A stretch of DNA of 64,000 nt from the NCBI RefSeq assembly GCF_003345655.1, contig NZ_QQOH01000001.1, positions 682,001-746,000 on the forward strand, read 5' to 3'. The stretch's first letter is position 1. Each line of letters begins with the position of its first letter. The notes under the pieces were generated by a model, which was not told the origin of the DNA, searched no databases, and saw nothing but the letters and a program-made list of their open reading frames with translations. The stretch is from Motiliproteus coralliicola. Its GTDB lineage: Bacteria; Pseudomonadota; Gammaproteobacteria; Pseudomonadales; Balneatricaceae. The position numbers were made by a program, and so were the translations under genes. This document shows positions 63,002-64,000 of this stretch, one piece after another.

Positions 63002-64000
63002 TCAGATTCTTTCGATCAATAGAGCAATTCCCTGCCCCACACCGATACACATCGTACAGAGCGCGTATCGACCTTGGGTTCGTTGGAGCTGGTAGGTTGC
63101 CGTTGTGACCAACCGGGCACCGCTGGCACCCAATGGATGCCCCAACGCGATTGCGCCACCATTGGGATTGACCCGCGGGTCATCATCCTTTACTCCCAGA
63201 TCCCGTGTCACGGCTAATGCTTGGGCGGCAAAGGCTTCGTTCAGCTCGATCACATCCACGTCATCCAAACTTAGCCCGGTTTGTTTTAACAGTTTGCGCA
63301 CCGCAGGAGCAGGACCGAAGCCCATGATCCTCGGGGCAACGCCGGCGGTCGCCATCCCGATGACTTTGGCTTTCGGGGTCAAACCATGCTCCTTTACCGC
63401 CGCTGCCGAAGCCAGTAACAAGGCGCAAGACCCATCATTAACCCCTGAAGCGTTACCGGCAGTGACCGAGCCGCCTTCGCGGAATGGTGCCTTGAGTTTT
63501 GCCAGTCCCTCCAGCGTGGTGCTGGCACGAGGGTGCTCGTCTTCGGTAATGCAAACCGGGCCGCCCTTACGCTGTGGAATCGATACGGGCACGATCTCTT
63601 CGGCCAGAATGCCCTCTGCCTGGGCGATTGAGGTCTTTTGCTGGCTTCGCAGGGCAAATTGATCCTGGTCCTGGCGTGAAATCGAGAATTGCTCGGCCAC
63701 GTTCTCGGCTGTCTCCGGCATCGAATCGACTCCGTAGTCCGCCTTCATCTTCGGATTGATAAAGCGCCAGCCGATAGTGGTATCTTCCAGTCCGTTGGGG
63801 TTACGGCTGAAGGCTGTTTCGGCCTTACCCATCACAAAAGGCGCCCGTGACATCGACTCAACTCCACCGGCAATGACCAGCTGGGCCTCTCCTGCCTTGA
63901 TCGCCCTCGCCGCCGTGCCGACGGCATCCAGCCCGGAGCCGCAAAGACGATTCAGGGTGACGCCGGGCACCGTCTCCGGCAGACCTGCCAGCAGCGCCGA
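63002..64000 (-). CDS. pcaF: 3-oxoadipyl-CoA thiolase (5' truncated)
   Basis: About 332 residues are present; the N-terminus lies beyond the right end of the window. Thiolase family with the nucleophilic cysteine in L-N-R-L-C-G-S-G-L-D (about residue 20 of the visible part). The G-G-V-E-S-M-S-R-A-P-F-V-M motif, N-E-A-F-A-A and G-G-A-I-A-L-G-H-P-L-G-A-S-G (catalytic His) follow, ending C-I-G-V-G-Q-G (second Cys slightly upstream). E-D-T-T-I-G-W-R-F-I-N-P-K-M matches PcaF/PaaJ over general acetyl-CoA thiolases. It cleaves 3-oxoadipyl-CoA to succinyl-CoA and acetyl-CoA. Confidence 0.9.
   Translation of the reverse strand, partial: SALLAGLPETVPGVTLNRLCGSGLDAVGTAARAIKAGEAQLVIAGGVESMSRAPFVMGKAETAFSRNPNGLEDTTIGWRFINPKMKADYGVDSMPETAENVAEQFSISRQDQDQFALRSQQKTSIAQAEGILAEEIVPVSIPQRKGGPVCITEDEHPRASTTLEGLAKLKAPFREGGSVTAGNASGVNDGSCALLLASAAAVKEHGLTPKAKVIGMATAGVAPRIMGFGPAPAVRKLLKQTGLSLDDVDVIELNEAFAAQALAVTRDLGVKDDDPRVNPNGGAIALGHPLGASGARLVTTATYQLQRTQGRYALCTMCIGVGQGIALLIERI

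Noticed and set aside
1-64000. tRNA, rRNA and CRISPR arrays
   Set aside because: No cloverleaf with T-arm motif, ribosomal sequence or regularly spaced repeat-spacer array was found by eye; tRNAscan-SE, Infernal and CRISPR finders would settle it.

Overview
The window looks like chromosomal DNA of a marine, heterotrophic gammaproteobacterium of the Oceanospirillales type. The evidence is a moderately GC-rich composition, dense short operons, TRAP transporters, a DmdB/DmdC-like pair, a heterotetrameric sarcosine oxidase operon, and a dif-like XerCD site whose XerD arm is the gammaproteobacterial sequence. No rRNA, tRNA or CRISPR array was found. The species cannot be named from the sequence alone.

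Layout. 0-5.4 kb: end of a REC-PAS-GGDEF-EAL protein facing a hybrid histidine kinase/response regulator pair. 5.6-10.2 kb: acyl-CoA ligase and acyl-CoA dehydrogenase (DmdB/DmdC-like), a GcvR-like ACT protein, and a miniprotein built of 13-residue repeats. 10.2-14.9 kb: GlxA/GbdR-like regulator divergent from a complete TRAP transporter. 15.2-18.1 kb: ybiT, then a lone integron-type gene cassette with a recognisable attC site. 18.1-31.4 kb: a three-gene signalling operon (kinase, periplasmic binding protein, TorR-like regulator), divergent from glyA-sdaA-soxBDAG-purU. That set converts sarcosine to glycine, serine, pyruvate and formate and recycles the folate-bound C1 unit. 31.5-44.1 kb: small regulators, a flavin reductase, a methyltransferase, a DUF3360 permease, a LysR/VOC/PNPOx-ferredoxin-reductase group, hipBA and ycjXF. 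44.1-49.7 kb: agmatine to putrescine to GABA genes with an APC permease. 49.9-56.4 kb: a lipoprotein, an Nmad3-like protein, and a bufferin-type metal-buffering RiPP locus (YHS protein, thioredoxin, DUF2282 precursor, DoxX, AraC regulator, DUF692/MNIO enzyme, DUF2063 partner). 56.4-58.8 kb: the dif-like site, a gene-poor stretch and a lone tyrosine recombinase. 58.8-64 kb: fumC, a small coiled-coil protein, an orphan TRAP binding protein, a family-3 binding protein and a truncated 3-oxoadipyl-CoA thiolase.

Two results stand out. First, the bufferin locus is split in two by an AraC gene. The same paired direct repeat (TGGAyGATC.., two copies 21 bp apart) lies before the YHS/thioredoxin/precursor/DoxX operon and before the AraC gene, so one regulator probably controls the whole set. 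Second, the dif-like site at 56562-56589 is flanked by GGGNAGGG (KOPS-like) octamers that point toward it from both sides. This suggests the window spans the replication terminus, which fits the recombinase and integron cassette nearby.
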